From Scatosoma sp045576335 (lineage in GTDB: Bacteria; Bacillota; Clostridia; Christensenellales; Borkfalkiaceae), in the NCBI GenBank assembly GCA_045576335.1, contig JAZNGH010000030.1, positions 1 through 21,069 on the forward strand: a stretch of 21,069 bases of DNA, in the 5' to 3' direction. Under the pieces are notes generated by a model. The model was not told where the DNA came from. It did no database searches and worked only from the letters and a program-made list of their open reading frames with translations. Below, piece by piece: positions 14,135 through 21,069 of this stretch; the stretch's first letter is position 1; each line of letters starts with the position of its first letter. Made by a program: the position numbers and the translations under genes.

Positions 14135-15020
14135 GGTAAATTTAGATTTATACAAGGTGTTTTATACGGTTGCAAAATGCGGCAGTTTGACGAAAGCGGC
14201 GGAAGAGCTGTACATCTCCCAGCCTGCCGTTTCCCGTTCGATTAAACAACTAGAAACGCAGCTTGGCATATCTTTATTCACGCGTACACACCGCGGTATG
14301 CAGCTTTCCGCAAACGGCGGAAAAATGATTTTCGACGAAGTCGAACGCGCACTCAAACTTTTGAGCGACGCGCAAAACCGTATCAGTGAAATGAAAACCT
14401 CGGCGACGGGTACGATCCGTATCGGTGCAAGCGACACCATTTTCGAATATTTCCTTGCCGATAAAATCGTGGAATTTAACGAACGCTTCCCCGCCGTAAA
14501 GATCGAGCTTTTGGCAGACGTAACACCCGAAACCATTGAAAAGCTCAAAGCGGACAAATGCGACGTGGCGTTCGTCAATCTCCCCATTGAAAACGATTCC
14601 GATTTGAAGCTGTACGGCAACTGTATGCGCCTCAACGATATTTTCGTGACGAGCGACAAATATACCGAGCTTACGAACGGGGAGATTTCTTTGGAAACCC
14701 TGAAAAAATACCCGCTTATTCTTATGGACGGGAATACCGTTGCGCGCCGTTCCTTAAACGCTTTTTTAAGCTCTATCGGCGTGGAGTTAGAACCGTCTAT
14801 CGAGGTGGGGAGCTGGGATCTTATGAAACGGCTCGTCAGCCGCGGAATGGGTATCGGCGTAATCCCCCGCCAATACGTGGAAAACGCTTTAAGCGACGGA
14901 TCGTTGTTGGAGATAAAGACGGATATCGCATTACCCGTTCGTTCGGTGGGGATGCTGTTGCCCCGCCACACGCCCGTTTCTTACGCACTGCACTGTTTTA
15001 TAGAGGAATTTCAAAAATAA
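14133..15020 (+). CDS. LysR-family transcriptional regulator
   Basis: A 295-residue regulator of the usual family length. The N-terminal winged helix-turn-helix (about residues 1-62) is clear: LDLYKVFYTVAKCGSLTKAA, ELYISQPAVSRSIKQLE, LGISLFTRTHRGMQLS. The C-terminal effector-binding domain has the two-lobe pattern (GTIRIGASDTIFEYFLADKI, then the hinge near LYGNCMRLNDIFV). Effector and targets cannot be read from sequence. It lies 31 nt after mnmE and 9 nt before lepA in the same direction. It is therefore embedded in a housekeeping operon rather than divergent from a target gene, as is usual for the family. GGGGCAGG at 14116-14123 (part of the junction motif) is the only Shine-Dalgarno-like sequence, 9 nt from the start. 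Confidence 0.93.
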   Translation: MVNLDLYKVFYTVAKCGSLTKAAEELYISQPAVSRSIKQLETQLGISLFTRTHRGMQLSANGGKMIFDEVERALKLLSDAQNRISEMKTSATGTIRIGASDTIFEYFLADKIVEFNERFPAVKIELLADVTPETIEKLKADKCDVAFVNLPIENDSDLKLYGNCMRLNDIFVTSDKYTELTNGEISLETLKKYPLILMDGNTVARRSLNAFLSSIGVELEPSIEVGSWDLMKRLVSRGMGIGVIPRQYVENALSDGSLLEIKTDIALPVRSVGMLLPRHTPVSYALHCFIEEFQK

Positions 15021-15029
15021 GGTATTTTT

Positions 15030-16838
15030 ATGGCAAAACCCAACGCACTTTTAAGAAATTTTTGTATTATCGCGCATATTGACCACGGTAAGAGTACGCT
15101 TGCCGACCGTTTGATCGAACGCACGGGACAGGTTTCCGGACGGGATATGGAGGAACAGCTCCTTGACAGTATGGATATCGAACGGGAACGCGGCATCACG
15201 ATTAAGCTTACGCCCGTGCGTATGTATTATACGGCAAAGGACGGGCAGGAATACGAGTTTAACCTGATTGACACCCCGGGGCACGTGGACTTTACCTACG
15301 AGGTCAGCCGCTCGTTAGCGGCTTGCGAGGGCGCGATTTTGGTTGTGGACGCAACGCAAGGCGTGGAAGCGCAAACGCTCGCCAATGTCTATCTTGCAAT
15401 CGAAAACAGCCTTGAAATTTTGCCCGTAATCAACAAAATCGACCTTCCCAGCGCGCGCGTAGACGAAGTGAAAAAGGAAATCGAGGACGTAATCGGCTTG
15501 GATGCGGAGGGAATTCCTTGCGTTTCCGCAAAAGAGGGAACGAATATCGAGGATTTGTTGGAGGCGATTACGCAATATTTCCCCGCGCCCGACGGAGATA
15601 CCGAATTGCCGCTCAAAGCTTTGATTTTCGACAGCTATTACGATAATTATAAAGGCGTTATTTTGTTCGTACGTATCAAAGACGGCGAGGTGAAGGTCGG
15701 GGACAAAATCCGTACGTTCTTATCAAATACCGTTTACGACGTAACGGAGGTCGGCGCGTTTGCACCCAACCTTTTCCCCAAGGAAAAGCTGAAAGCGGGC
15801 GAGGTTGGCTATATTGCCGCTTCGATTAAATCCATTCAGGACGTAGCGGTGGGCGACACCGTCACCAACGCTTTGCGCCCTGCAAAAGAGCCGTTGCCCG
15901 GCTATAAAAAAGTACAGCCCGTCGTTTTTTGCGGTATTTACCCCCTTGACGGCAGCAAATTCAACGATTTGAAAGAAGCCATTTTGAAGCTGCAACTCAA
16001 CGACGCGTCGCTCATTTTCGAGCCCGACAATTCCGTTGCCTTGGGCTTTGGCTTCCGTTGCGGCTTCCTTGGTCTTTTGCACATGGAGATTATTCAGGAG
16101 CGTATCGAGCGTGAGTTCAATCTTGAAATCATCACCACCGCGCCGTCCGTGAGCTATCTCGTGCACAAAACGAACGGCGAGGAGTTTTTCGTGGACAATC
16201 CCTCGCATTTACCCGAGCCGTCCGATATCGAGTATATGGAAGAACCGATTGTCAAAGCCGAGGTGTACACCCCGCCCGATTATATGGGCGCGATTATGGA
16301 TTTGTGCAAGGAAAAACGCGGAATATTCAAAAATATGACGTATATGGACGAACACCGTGTGAAGCTGGAATACACCCTGCCCTTGAACGAAATTGTATAC
16401 GACTTTTTCGACGGCTTGAAATCGCGAACGAAAGGGTATGCGAGCTTTGATTACGAGCTTGCGGGCTATCAGCGTTCCAAGCTCGTCAAGCTGGACATTC
16501 TCTTGAACGGAGAAATTTGCGACGCGCTCTCTACGATTGTTTTTGAAGACCGCGCGTATGAGCGCGGCAGAACGCTTTGCGAAAACTTGAAGGAAGCAAT
16601 TCCCCGCCAGTTGTTCGAAATTCCCGTACAGGCGGCGGTAGGCGGCAAAATCATTGCCCGCGAAACGGTAAAAGCGGTGAGAAAGGACGTCTTGGCGAAA
16701 TGCTACGGCGGCGATATCACGCGTAAGCGCAAGCTTTTGGAAAAACAGAAAGAGGGCAAAAAGCGTATGCGTAAGGTGGGTACGGTGGACGTGCCCAGCG
16801 AAGTGTTTATGGAAATTCTCAAAACGAATAAGGACTGA
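15030..16838 (+). CDS. lepA: Elongation factor 4 (LepA), ribosomal back-translocase GTPase
   Basis: A 602-residue translational GTPase of typical length that rebinds stalled or mistranslocated ribosomes. The G domain has AHIDHGKST (15-23), GITIK in switch I, DTPGHVDF (from D81) and NKIDLP (from N135). Domains II to V are complete, including GFRCGFLGLLHMEI in domain III and the LepA-specific C-terminal domain with KDVLAKCYGGDITRKRKLLE. The start ATG 15030 uses ATAAGG at 15017-15022, which overlaps the LysR stop codon, so the two genes look translationally coupled. hemW follows after 5 nt, the common Firmicutes lepA-hemW order. Confidence 0.98.
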   Translation: MAKPNALLRNFCIIAHIDHGKSTLADRLIERTGQVSGRDMEEQLLDSMDIERERGITIKLTPVRMYYTAKDGQEYEFNLIDTPGHVDFTYEVSRSLAACEGAILVVDATQGVEAQTLANVYLAIENSLEILPVINKIDLPSARVDEVKKEIEDVIGLDAEGIPCVSAKEGTNIEDLLEAITQYFPAPDGDTELPLKALIFDSYYDNYKGVILFVRIKDGEVKVGDKIRTFLSNTVYDVTEVGAFAPNLFPKEKLKAGEVGYIAASIKSIQDVAVGDTVTNALRPAKEPLPGYKKVQPVVFCGIYPLDGSKFNDLKEAILKLQLNDASLIFEPDNSVALGFGFRCGFLGLLHMEIIQERIEREFNLEIITTAPSVSYLVHKTNGEEFFVDNPSHLPEPSDIEYMEEPIVKAEVYTPPDYMGAIMDLCKEKRGIFKNMTYMDEHRVKLEYTLPLNEIVYDFFDGLKSRTKGYASFDYELAGYQRSKLVKLDILLNGEICDALSTIVFEDRAYERGRTLCENLKEAIPRQLFEIPVQAAVGGKIIARETVKAVRKDVLAKCYGGDITRKRKLLEKQKEGKKRMRKVGTVDVPSEVFMEILKTNKD

Positions 16839-16843
16839 AAATT

Positions 16844-17965
16844 ATGGCAGGTATTTACGTTCATATCCCCTTTTGCAGACATAAATGCAGTTATTGCGAT
16901 TTCACTTCCTTTCCCGATAAAATCGATTACGCGGAAGCGTATATGGCGTGTCTTTATAAGGAACTGAAAATGCGCGGGGAAGAATTAAAAAACTACGAAT
17001 TTGACACCGTGTATTTTGGCGGCGGTACACCGTCGTATATTCCCCCTAAACTCATTTTAGGGGCAATGAATCAAATCAAAAAATGCTTTCGCTTGAAAAA
17101 GGACGCGGAAATTACTTTGGAGTTAAATCCTGGCACAATCGGCGAAAATAAGGTCAAAACCTACTTGGAAGCGGGTATCAACCGTTTTTCGATAGGTTTA
17201 CAAACGGCAATCGACGAACAGCTTGCCGATCTTGGGCGTATCCATAACGCCCGCGATTACGTGTACGCGACCAAACTTTTGAAGGGGCAAAATTTCAGCA
17301 CCGACGTTATGCTGGGCTTAAAAAATCAAACGCAAGAGGACGTGCGAAAAACGATTGAGCTTGCCGTGGCTTGCGGGTCAAAGCACATATCCATGTACGC
17401 GTTGACGGTAGAGGACGGCACGCCCATTTATACCGATTATCTCAACGGCGAGCTGCCCGATAGCGACGAAGTTGCTTCGCTTTATGAGTACGGCTGTACG
17501 CTTTTGAAGGAGCACGGCTTTGCGAGGTATGAGATTTCTAATTTTGCGAAAAAGGGCTACGAGAGCAAACACAATCTCAACTATTGGAAACGTGGCGAAT
17601 ATATCGGCGTGGGCGTTTCCGCAAGCTCCTTTATGCAGGGCAAACGCTTCACCAACACCTTCGATTTGGACGAGTATATGAAATGTATCATTTCGGGCTT
17701 TTATCCCGCCGTTACGAGCGAAGAGGTGGACGAGGCGGACGCAAAGTTTGAGTTCGTTATGCTTGCACTCCGTACGACGAAAGGCGTTTCTATGCGCGAT
17801 TATAAGGAAACATTCGGCACATCCCTTGGCGACGATTTTCCCAACGCCTTAAAAAAGACTGTGAGCTATTTAGAGCTTAACGGCGACAACCTTCGCATTA
17901 AGGACGAGTATCTTTACGTGCAAAATTCCATACTTGTTCATTTTATGGAAGAGGAACGGGTATGA
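16844..17965 (+). CDS. hemW: Radical SAM protein HemW (heme chaperone; HemN-like)
   Basis: A 373-residue radical SAM protein. The [4Fe-4S] motif is C11-x3-C15-x2-C18-D-F: the residue two after the third Cys is Phe, as in HemW, not the fourth Cys of true HemN coproporphyrinogen dehydrogenase. FGGGTPSYI is the SAM-binding GGGTP motif. The C-terminal HemW domain is present (NYWKRGEYIGVGVSASS, then the winged-helix-like end). HemW binds heme and is proposed to hand it to membrane cytochromes; many databases still call it oxygen-independent coproporphyrinogen oxidase. AGGA at 16831-16834 serves the start. The stop overlaps the next gene by 4 nt (ATGA). The usual downstream hrcA-grpE-dnaK heat-shock genes are absent. 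Confidence 0.94.
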   Translation: MAGIYVHIPFCRHKCSYCDFTSFPDKIDYAEAYMACLYKELKMRGEELKNYEFDTVYFGGGTPSYIPPKLILGAMNQIKKCFRLKKDAEITLELNPGTIGENKVKTYLEAGINRFSIGLQTAIDEQLADLGRIHNARDYVYATKLLKGQNFSTDVMLGLKNQTQEDVRKTIELAVACGSKHISMYALTVEDGTPIYTDYLNGELPDSDEVASLYEYGCTLLKEHGFARYEISNFAKKGYESKHNLNYWKRGEYIGVGVSASSFMQGKRFTNTFDLDEYMKCIISGFYPAVTSEEVDEADAKFEFVMLALRTTKGVSMRDYKETFGTSLGDDFPNALKKTVSYLELNGDNLRIKDEYLYVQNSILVHFMEEERV

Positions 17966-18687
17966 GGATTTTATTCGTACGGCACGCCGACCCGGATTAC
18001 GAGCACGATTGCCTCACCGAAAAGGGACGACGGGAAGCCGCATTGCTTTGTGAACGGCTGAAAAGGGAAAAAATCGATTATTTTTATACCTCGCCGATGG
18101 GCAGGGCAAAGGAAACCTGTCTTGCCGTGGCAAAGGAATTTGATAGACCCGTCGTGGAAAAGCCTTGGCTTCGTGAGTTTGATATTCAGCTCGAGTTGCC
18201 CACGGGCGAAAAGCGACCTATGATTTGGGATATGCTGCCCGCGTTTTGGGCGAATAAAGAGCAAATGTACGACCGCCGCGCGTGGCATCAACAGCCCTTT
18301 TATAAAGCGGCGGGCGTGGATACCGCCTACAAAACCGTTTGCAACGCCTTGGACGAACTGCTTTCCGCGCACGGTTATATCCGCGACGGCGAAAATTATA
18401 AAACGGAGCAGGGCAATACGGACACGATAGCAATTTTTTGCCATTTCGGCATAGAAACGGTGCTGTTTTCTCACCTTTGCGGCGTTTCGCCGATACCGCT
18501 TCTTCATCATTTCGTGGCGTTGCCCTCGTCGGTGACAACGATTTATACGGAAGAGAGAAGAAAGGGCGTGGTAAGCTTTCGTTGCTGTGGCTTCGGCGAT
18601 ATCGGGCATTTGTACGCGGGGCAGGAAACGCCTTCGTTTGCGGCTCGCTTTTGCGAGGTCTTTGAAAACGACGAAAGACACGATTAA
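17962..18687 (+). CDS. Histidine phosphatase (phosphoglycerate mutase) family protein
   Basis: A 241-residue protein of the branch-1 histidine phosphatase superfamily. The phosphoacceptor motif is RHADPDY (R7, H8), with Ala in place of the usual Gly of RHG. LTEKGRREA and YTSPMGRAKET follow, and the second catalytic His is H161 in FCHFG. A large insertion (about residues 70-115, including WDMLPAFWANKEQMYDRR) sits between them and resembles the cap of metabolite phosphatases rather than true phosphoglycerate mutase. The substrate is unknown. GAGGAA at 17951-17956 precedes the start. The ATGA overlap with hemW indicates coupling. Confidence 0.88.
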   Translation: MRILFVRHADPDYEHDCLTEKGRREAALLCERLKREKIDYFYTSPMGRAKETCLAVAKEFDRPVVEKPWLREFDIQLELPTGEKRPMIWDMLPAFWANKEQMYDRRAWHQQPFYKAAGVDTAYKTVCNALDELLSAHGYIRDGENYKTEQGNTDTIAIFCHFGIETVLFSHLCGVSPIPLLHHFVALPSSVTTIYTEERRKGVVSFRCCGFGDIGHLYAGQETPSFAARFCEVFENDERHD

Positions 18688-18691
18688 ATGG

Positions 18692-18710
18692 GGGGCAGGT
18701 ATGCGTTGAA
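18692..18710 (+). repeat. Junction motif copy E, upstream of the shikimate-kinase-like gene
   Basis: GGGGCAGGTATGCGTTGAA, a full match, begins 4 nt after the phosphatase stop codon. It continues into a perfect inverted repeat TATGCGTT-GA-AACGCATA (18700-18717). Its ATG-CGT-TGA forms a two-codon mini-ORF, as in copy A. Confidence 0.78.
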
Positions 18711-18729
18711 ACGCATATTCGGAGGATAT

Positions 18730-19233
18730 ATGAAAAAGAACAACATCATTTTAATCGGTATGCCTGGGAGCGGTAAAACGACGCTGGGCACGGAGCTTTC
18801 CGAAAAGATAGGCTACGGCTATATCGACAGCGACAGCGTAATCGTCGCGCGCGAGGGAAAACGCTTAAACGAAATTATCGCCCAAGTGGGTCGGGAAGCT
18901 TTTTTGGATATTGAAGCAAAGGTCAATTCCGAGCTTTGCGCCGATAGGTGTGTAATTGCTACGGGCGGGAGCGTAATTTACCGCGAAAAGGCTATGGAAA
19001 AGCTCAAAGAGCTTGGCACAATCGTTTATTTGCAGTATCCTTACGAAACGATTGCGAGTCGGCTTGGCGATTTGAAAAAGCGCGGCGTCGCCTTAAAAGA
19101 GGGGTATACGCTCAAAGATTTGTACGACGAAAGAACGCCCTTGTACGAAAAATACGCGGATATCACGGTAAAGCTGGACAACCAAACGGTTGATAATGCG
19201 GTGGAAAAATTAAAACAGGCGGTAATGAAATGA
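18730..19233 (+). CDS. aroK: Shikimate kinase-like P-loop kinase
   Basis: A 167-residue kinase of shikimate kinase size and fold. The P-loop is GMPGSGKTT (10-18), the DxD motif is IDSDSV (D33, D35), ATGGSV matches the GGG motif, and the lid and RTPLY region (DERTPLYEKYAD) are present. The Arg that anchors shikimate in the F-R-x-x-E motif is replaced: the sequence reads F58-L59-D60-I61-E62. Shikimate 3-phosphorylation is therefore likely by family but not certain; this may be a paralogous clostridial kinase with another substrate. I chose ATG 18730 with GGAGG at 18721-18725 over an in-frame ATG at 18688, which would read through the junction motif. No other aromatic-pathway gene is nearby. The stop overlaps the next gene by 4 nt. 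Confidence 0.78.
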   Translation: MKKNNIILIGMPGSGKTTLGTELSEKIGYGYIDSDSVIVAREGKRLNEIIAQVGREAFLDIEAKVNSELCADRCVIATGGSVIYREKAMEKLKELGTIVYLQYPYETIASRLGDLKKRGVALKEGYTLKDLYDERTPLYEKYADITVKLDNQTVDNAVEKLKQAVMK

Positions 19234-20282
19234 CGGCAAAAAATGCAAGAATAGCTATTTACGGCGCGGGCGCAATGGGTACGGTTTTGGGCGCGCTGCT
19301 TACCAAGGGTGGCTTGGAAAACGTGCACTTAATCTCGCGCAACGAAAAGCATATCAACGGTATGAAAGAGAACGGCGCGACAATCGTTTGCGATGCGGAG
19401 GGAATGGAAATGACGGTTAAAGTCACCGCACTGTTTCCCGACGAAATGCAGGGAAAATACGACGTGATTTTCCTAATGACCAAGCAACGCCAAAACGCGG
19501 AAACCCTAAATAAATTACTCCCGTATTTAAGCGAGGACGGGCTTGTTTGTACGACGCAAAACGGCTTGCCCGAGGAAAGCGTAGCCGCTGTCGTGGGCAA
19601 GGAGCGCACGTACGGCGCGGCGACCTCGTACGGCGCAACCTTTATCGGGAACGGGAAAACCTCGCTTACCTCCAAAATAGTAGGAATGAGAATGGAGATA
19701 GGCGGTTATGACAACGACGGCAAAAAATTGCCGTTGCTTCAAGAAATTCTTTCCTTTGCGGGGAATGCAATCGGCAACGATAATTTCGCGCAAACGACGG
19801 ACAATTTGGCGGGCGCGCGCTGGTCCAAGCTCGCCGTCAACGCGGCGTTTTCGGGGCTTTCCGTCGTAACGGGAATGACCTTCGGCGAGGTGGCGAAAAA
19901 GAGCAAAACGCGTAAAATCGCCTTGGGCGTGCTTCGCGAGTGTATGGACGTTGCCAACGCTTTGGGGGTAAGGCTTGCAAAAATGCAGGGACATGATATG
20001 GAAAAATTGCTTGGCGGCAGAACGCCGTTTAAGCGGTTCATCTCGTACCTGCTCCTGCCCTTTGCAATGAAAAAGCATAAAAAACTCGTGTCGGGTATGC
20101 TTAAAGATATCCAAAACGGCAAAAAATGCGAAATCGATTTCATTGACGGTATCGTAGTGGAGATGGGCAAACGCGCGAACGTGCACACGCCGCTTTGCGA
20201 AAAGCTCGTGGAAATCGTGCACGGTATCGAAAACGGCTTATATGAAACGTCCTATAAAAATGCGGACTTTTTTGACTTGTAG
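19230..20282 (+). CDS. Ketopantoate reductase (ApbA/PanE) family protein
   Basis: A 350-residue NADPH-dependent reductase fold, about 40-50 residues longer than typical PanE. GAGAMG (residues 11-16 region) binds the cofactor. TTQNGLPEE matches the QNG motif. RWSKLAVNAAF holds the catalytic Lys and Asn, and GKKCEIDFIDG matches the C-terminal TEIDxxNG substrate-binding segment. The reaction by family is reduction of 2-dehydropantoate to pantoate (pantothenate/CoA synthesis), but the longer form occurs in many anaerobes alongside a standard PanE and its substrate is not settled. AGGCGG at 19217-19222 precedes the start, which overlaps the aroK stop (ATGA). It appears to be the last gene of the mnmE run. 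Confidence 0.85.
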   Translation: MTAKNARIAIYGAGAMGTVLGALLTKGGLENVHLISRNEKHINGMKENGATIVCDAEGMEMTVKVTALFPDEMQGKYDVIFLMTKQRQNAETLNKLLPYLSEDGLVCTTQNGLPEESVAAVVGKERTYGAATSYGATFIGNGKTSLTSKIVGMRMEIGGYDNDGKKLPLLQEILSFAGNAIGNDNFAQTTDNLAGARWSKLAVNAAFSGLSVVTGMTFGEVAKKSKTRKIALGVLRECMDVANALGVRLAKMQGHDMEKLLGGRTPFKRFISYLLLPFAMKKHKKLVSGMLKDIQNGKKCEIDFIDGIVVEMGKRANVHTPLCEKLVEIVHGIENGLYETSYKNADFFDL

Positions 20283-20285
20283 AAA

Positions 20286-20459
20286 AGGCTCTGTCCCAAC
20301 ACTCGGTTGATTTTTGACGGAAAAACGCCGCGAAATACTACGTGTTTTGCTCGGTTACAGACCGCTGGGGGTATGCGCCCTCACAAAACGCTTGTCTTTC
20401 TTGCGTTTTCCTCGTCAAACCGTGCGAGCACTAATCAACCGTTTATTGTGACATAGCCT
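20286..20459. repeat. 174-bp fold-back (MITE-like) element between panE-like gene and gltX
   Basis: The termini are inverted repeats matching at about 21 of 26 positions: 20286-20311 begins AGGCTCTGTCCCAA and 20434-20459 ends TTGTGACATAGCCT. Further inward, GACGGAAAAACGCCGCGAAA (20316-20335) pairs well with the complement of TTTCTTGCGTTTTCCTCGTC (near 20397-20416). The element could form one long cruciform or RNA hairpin and may end transcription from the panE-like gene. No coding potential is seen. Its ends differ from those of the element at 183-404, so it is a separate family. Confidence 0.75.
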
Positions 20460-20482
20460 AAAAAATAGAGAGGGTAAATATT

Positions 20483-21069
20483 ATGGATTTGAATAAATTA
20501 GCAAACGCGCTCATTCCCGACGAGAACGTGAAACCGCTCGAAGAATACGAAAAAGCGTATCCCGAAAGAGCCTTGGAAAAGGGCGCACAGGTCACCCGTC
20601 TTGCTCCCAGCCCTACGGGCTTTATGCATATCGGGAATTTGTACGTCGCACTCGCAAACGAGCGTATCGCGCACCAAAGCGGCGGCGTGTTTTACCTCCG
20701 TATAGAGGACACGGACGACAAACGCAAGGTGGAGGGCGCGGTGGAGGTTATCCACAAATCGCTCAAATATTTCGGCGTAAAATTCGACGAGGGTGCGGAC
20801 CTTTGCGGGGAGTACGGACCGTACTATCAACGCCAACGCGCGGAAATCTACCACGCGTACGCCAAAGAACTTATCAAAAAAGGTTTGGCGTATCCTTGTT
20901 TTTGTACCGAGGAAGACTTGGAAAAAACCCGTGAATATCAAACGGAAAATAAACTGTTGCCTGGCTATTACGGCGAATTTGCGCGGTGCAGGGATTTGTC
21001 CGAGGAAGAAATTTACGCAAATCTTGCCGCGGGAAAGCCCTACGTTATCCGCTTGCGCTCGCAAGGCGA
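20483..21069 (+). CDS. gltX: Glutamyl-tRNA synthetase, N-terminal part, cut by window edge
   Basis: 195 codons of a class I aminoacyl-tRNA synthetase are present; the rest lies beyond the window. RLAPSPTGFMHIGNL carries the HIGH-type ATP-binding motif (H49-I50-G51-N52), and YLRIEDTDDKR is the adjacent conserved motif for glutamate recognition. PCFCTEEDLEKTREYQ follows, as in GluRS. The HIGH motif starts about 35-40 residues later than in standard bacterial GluRS, because of an N-terminal extension (LANALIPDENVKPLEEYEKA). Such an extension is known from a clostridial GluRS subgroup. The start is ATG 20483 with GAGAGGG at 20468-20474. No promoter was recognised; the fold-back element lies directly upstream. 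Confidence 0.93.
   Translation, partial: MDLNKLANALIPDENVKPLEEYEKAYPERALEKGAQVTRLAPSPTGFMHIGNLYVALANERIAHQSGGVFYLRIEDTDDKRKVEGAVEVIHKSLKYFGVKFDEGADLCGEYGPYYQRQRAEIYHAYAKELIKKGLAYPCFCTEEDLEKTREYQTENKLLPGYYGEFARCRDLSEEEIYANLAAGKPYVIRLRSQG

Noticed and set aside
14162..14971. Long open frame on the minus strand opposite the LysR gene (269 codons), with similar ones opposite the phosphatase (17971-18681), panE-like (19527-20222) and mrp (6168-6938) genes
   Set aside because: The plus-strand frames have clear family motifs and ribosome binding sites. The antisense frames arise from the codon bias of the real genes and show no motifs.

Overview
The window reads as a chromosomal segment of a Gram-positive, Firmicutes-type anaerobe, probably a Clostridia relative. 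The evidence is a large (Alu-domain-containing) SRP RNA, strong AGGAGG-type ribosome binding sites, textbook TTGACA-17-TATAAT promoters, an ECF transporter core next to truA, and lepA followed by hemW. A more precise placement (for example the Christensenellales) would be a guess. Base composition is near 50 % GC in most genes, with one clearly AT-rich lipoprotein gene.

Layout. 1-440: the 3' part of a 5S rRNA gene (its start lies outside the window), its terminator, then a 222-bp fold-back repeat that ends in a second copy of the 5S 3' tail plus terminator. 466-2124: a PlsC-like acyltransferase (minus) divergent from a ZIP metal transporter (plus). 2185-3528: a self-contained unit with promoter, a lipoprotein with four InlB/Listeria-Bacteroides-type repeats, and a terminator. 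3570-5876: a thioredoxin-reductase-like flavoprotein lacking the NADPH motif, then DNA polymerase IV and a terminator. 5881-6188: SRP RNA on the minus strand with its own promoter. 6284-8221: Mrp/NBP35 Fe-S carrier and a membrane-anchored ComEC-type metallo-beta-lactamase protein. 8250-12661: fused EcfA1-EcfA2 ATPase, EcfT, TruA and an unknown membrane protein, ended by a strong terminator. 12684-20282: a long co-directional run, mnmE, LysR regulator, lepA, hemW, histidine phosphatase, shikimate-kinase-like, ketopantoate-reductase-like. 20286-20459: a second, unrelated fold-back repeat. 20483-end: gltX, cut by the window edge.

How the genes fit together: most are housekeeping (translation: 5S, truA, mnmE, lepA, gltX; protein export: SRP RNA; vitamin and cofactor supply: ECF core, hemW, mrp, the panE-like gene). 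Operon structure is tight, with 4-nt ATGA overlaps (hemW/phosphatase, aroK/panE) and an 8-nt overlap (ecfA/ecfT).

The most unusual signal is a 19-nt motif, GGGGCAGGTATGCGTTNAA, present five times on the plus strand. Four copies sit at gene junctions just before a start codon. The fifth sits in the linker of the fused ATPase, where a gene junction would once have been. I found no CRISPR array, tRNA, transposase, integrase or recognisable defence system. The candidate novelties are the dispersed junction motif, the two fold-back elements and several enzymes whose signature residues deviate from their families.
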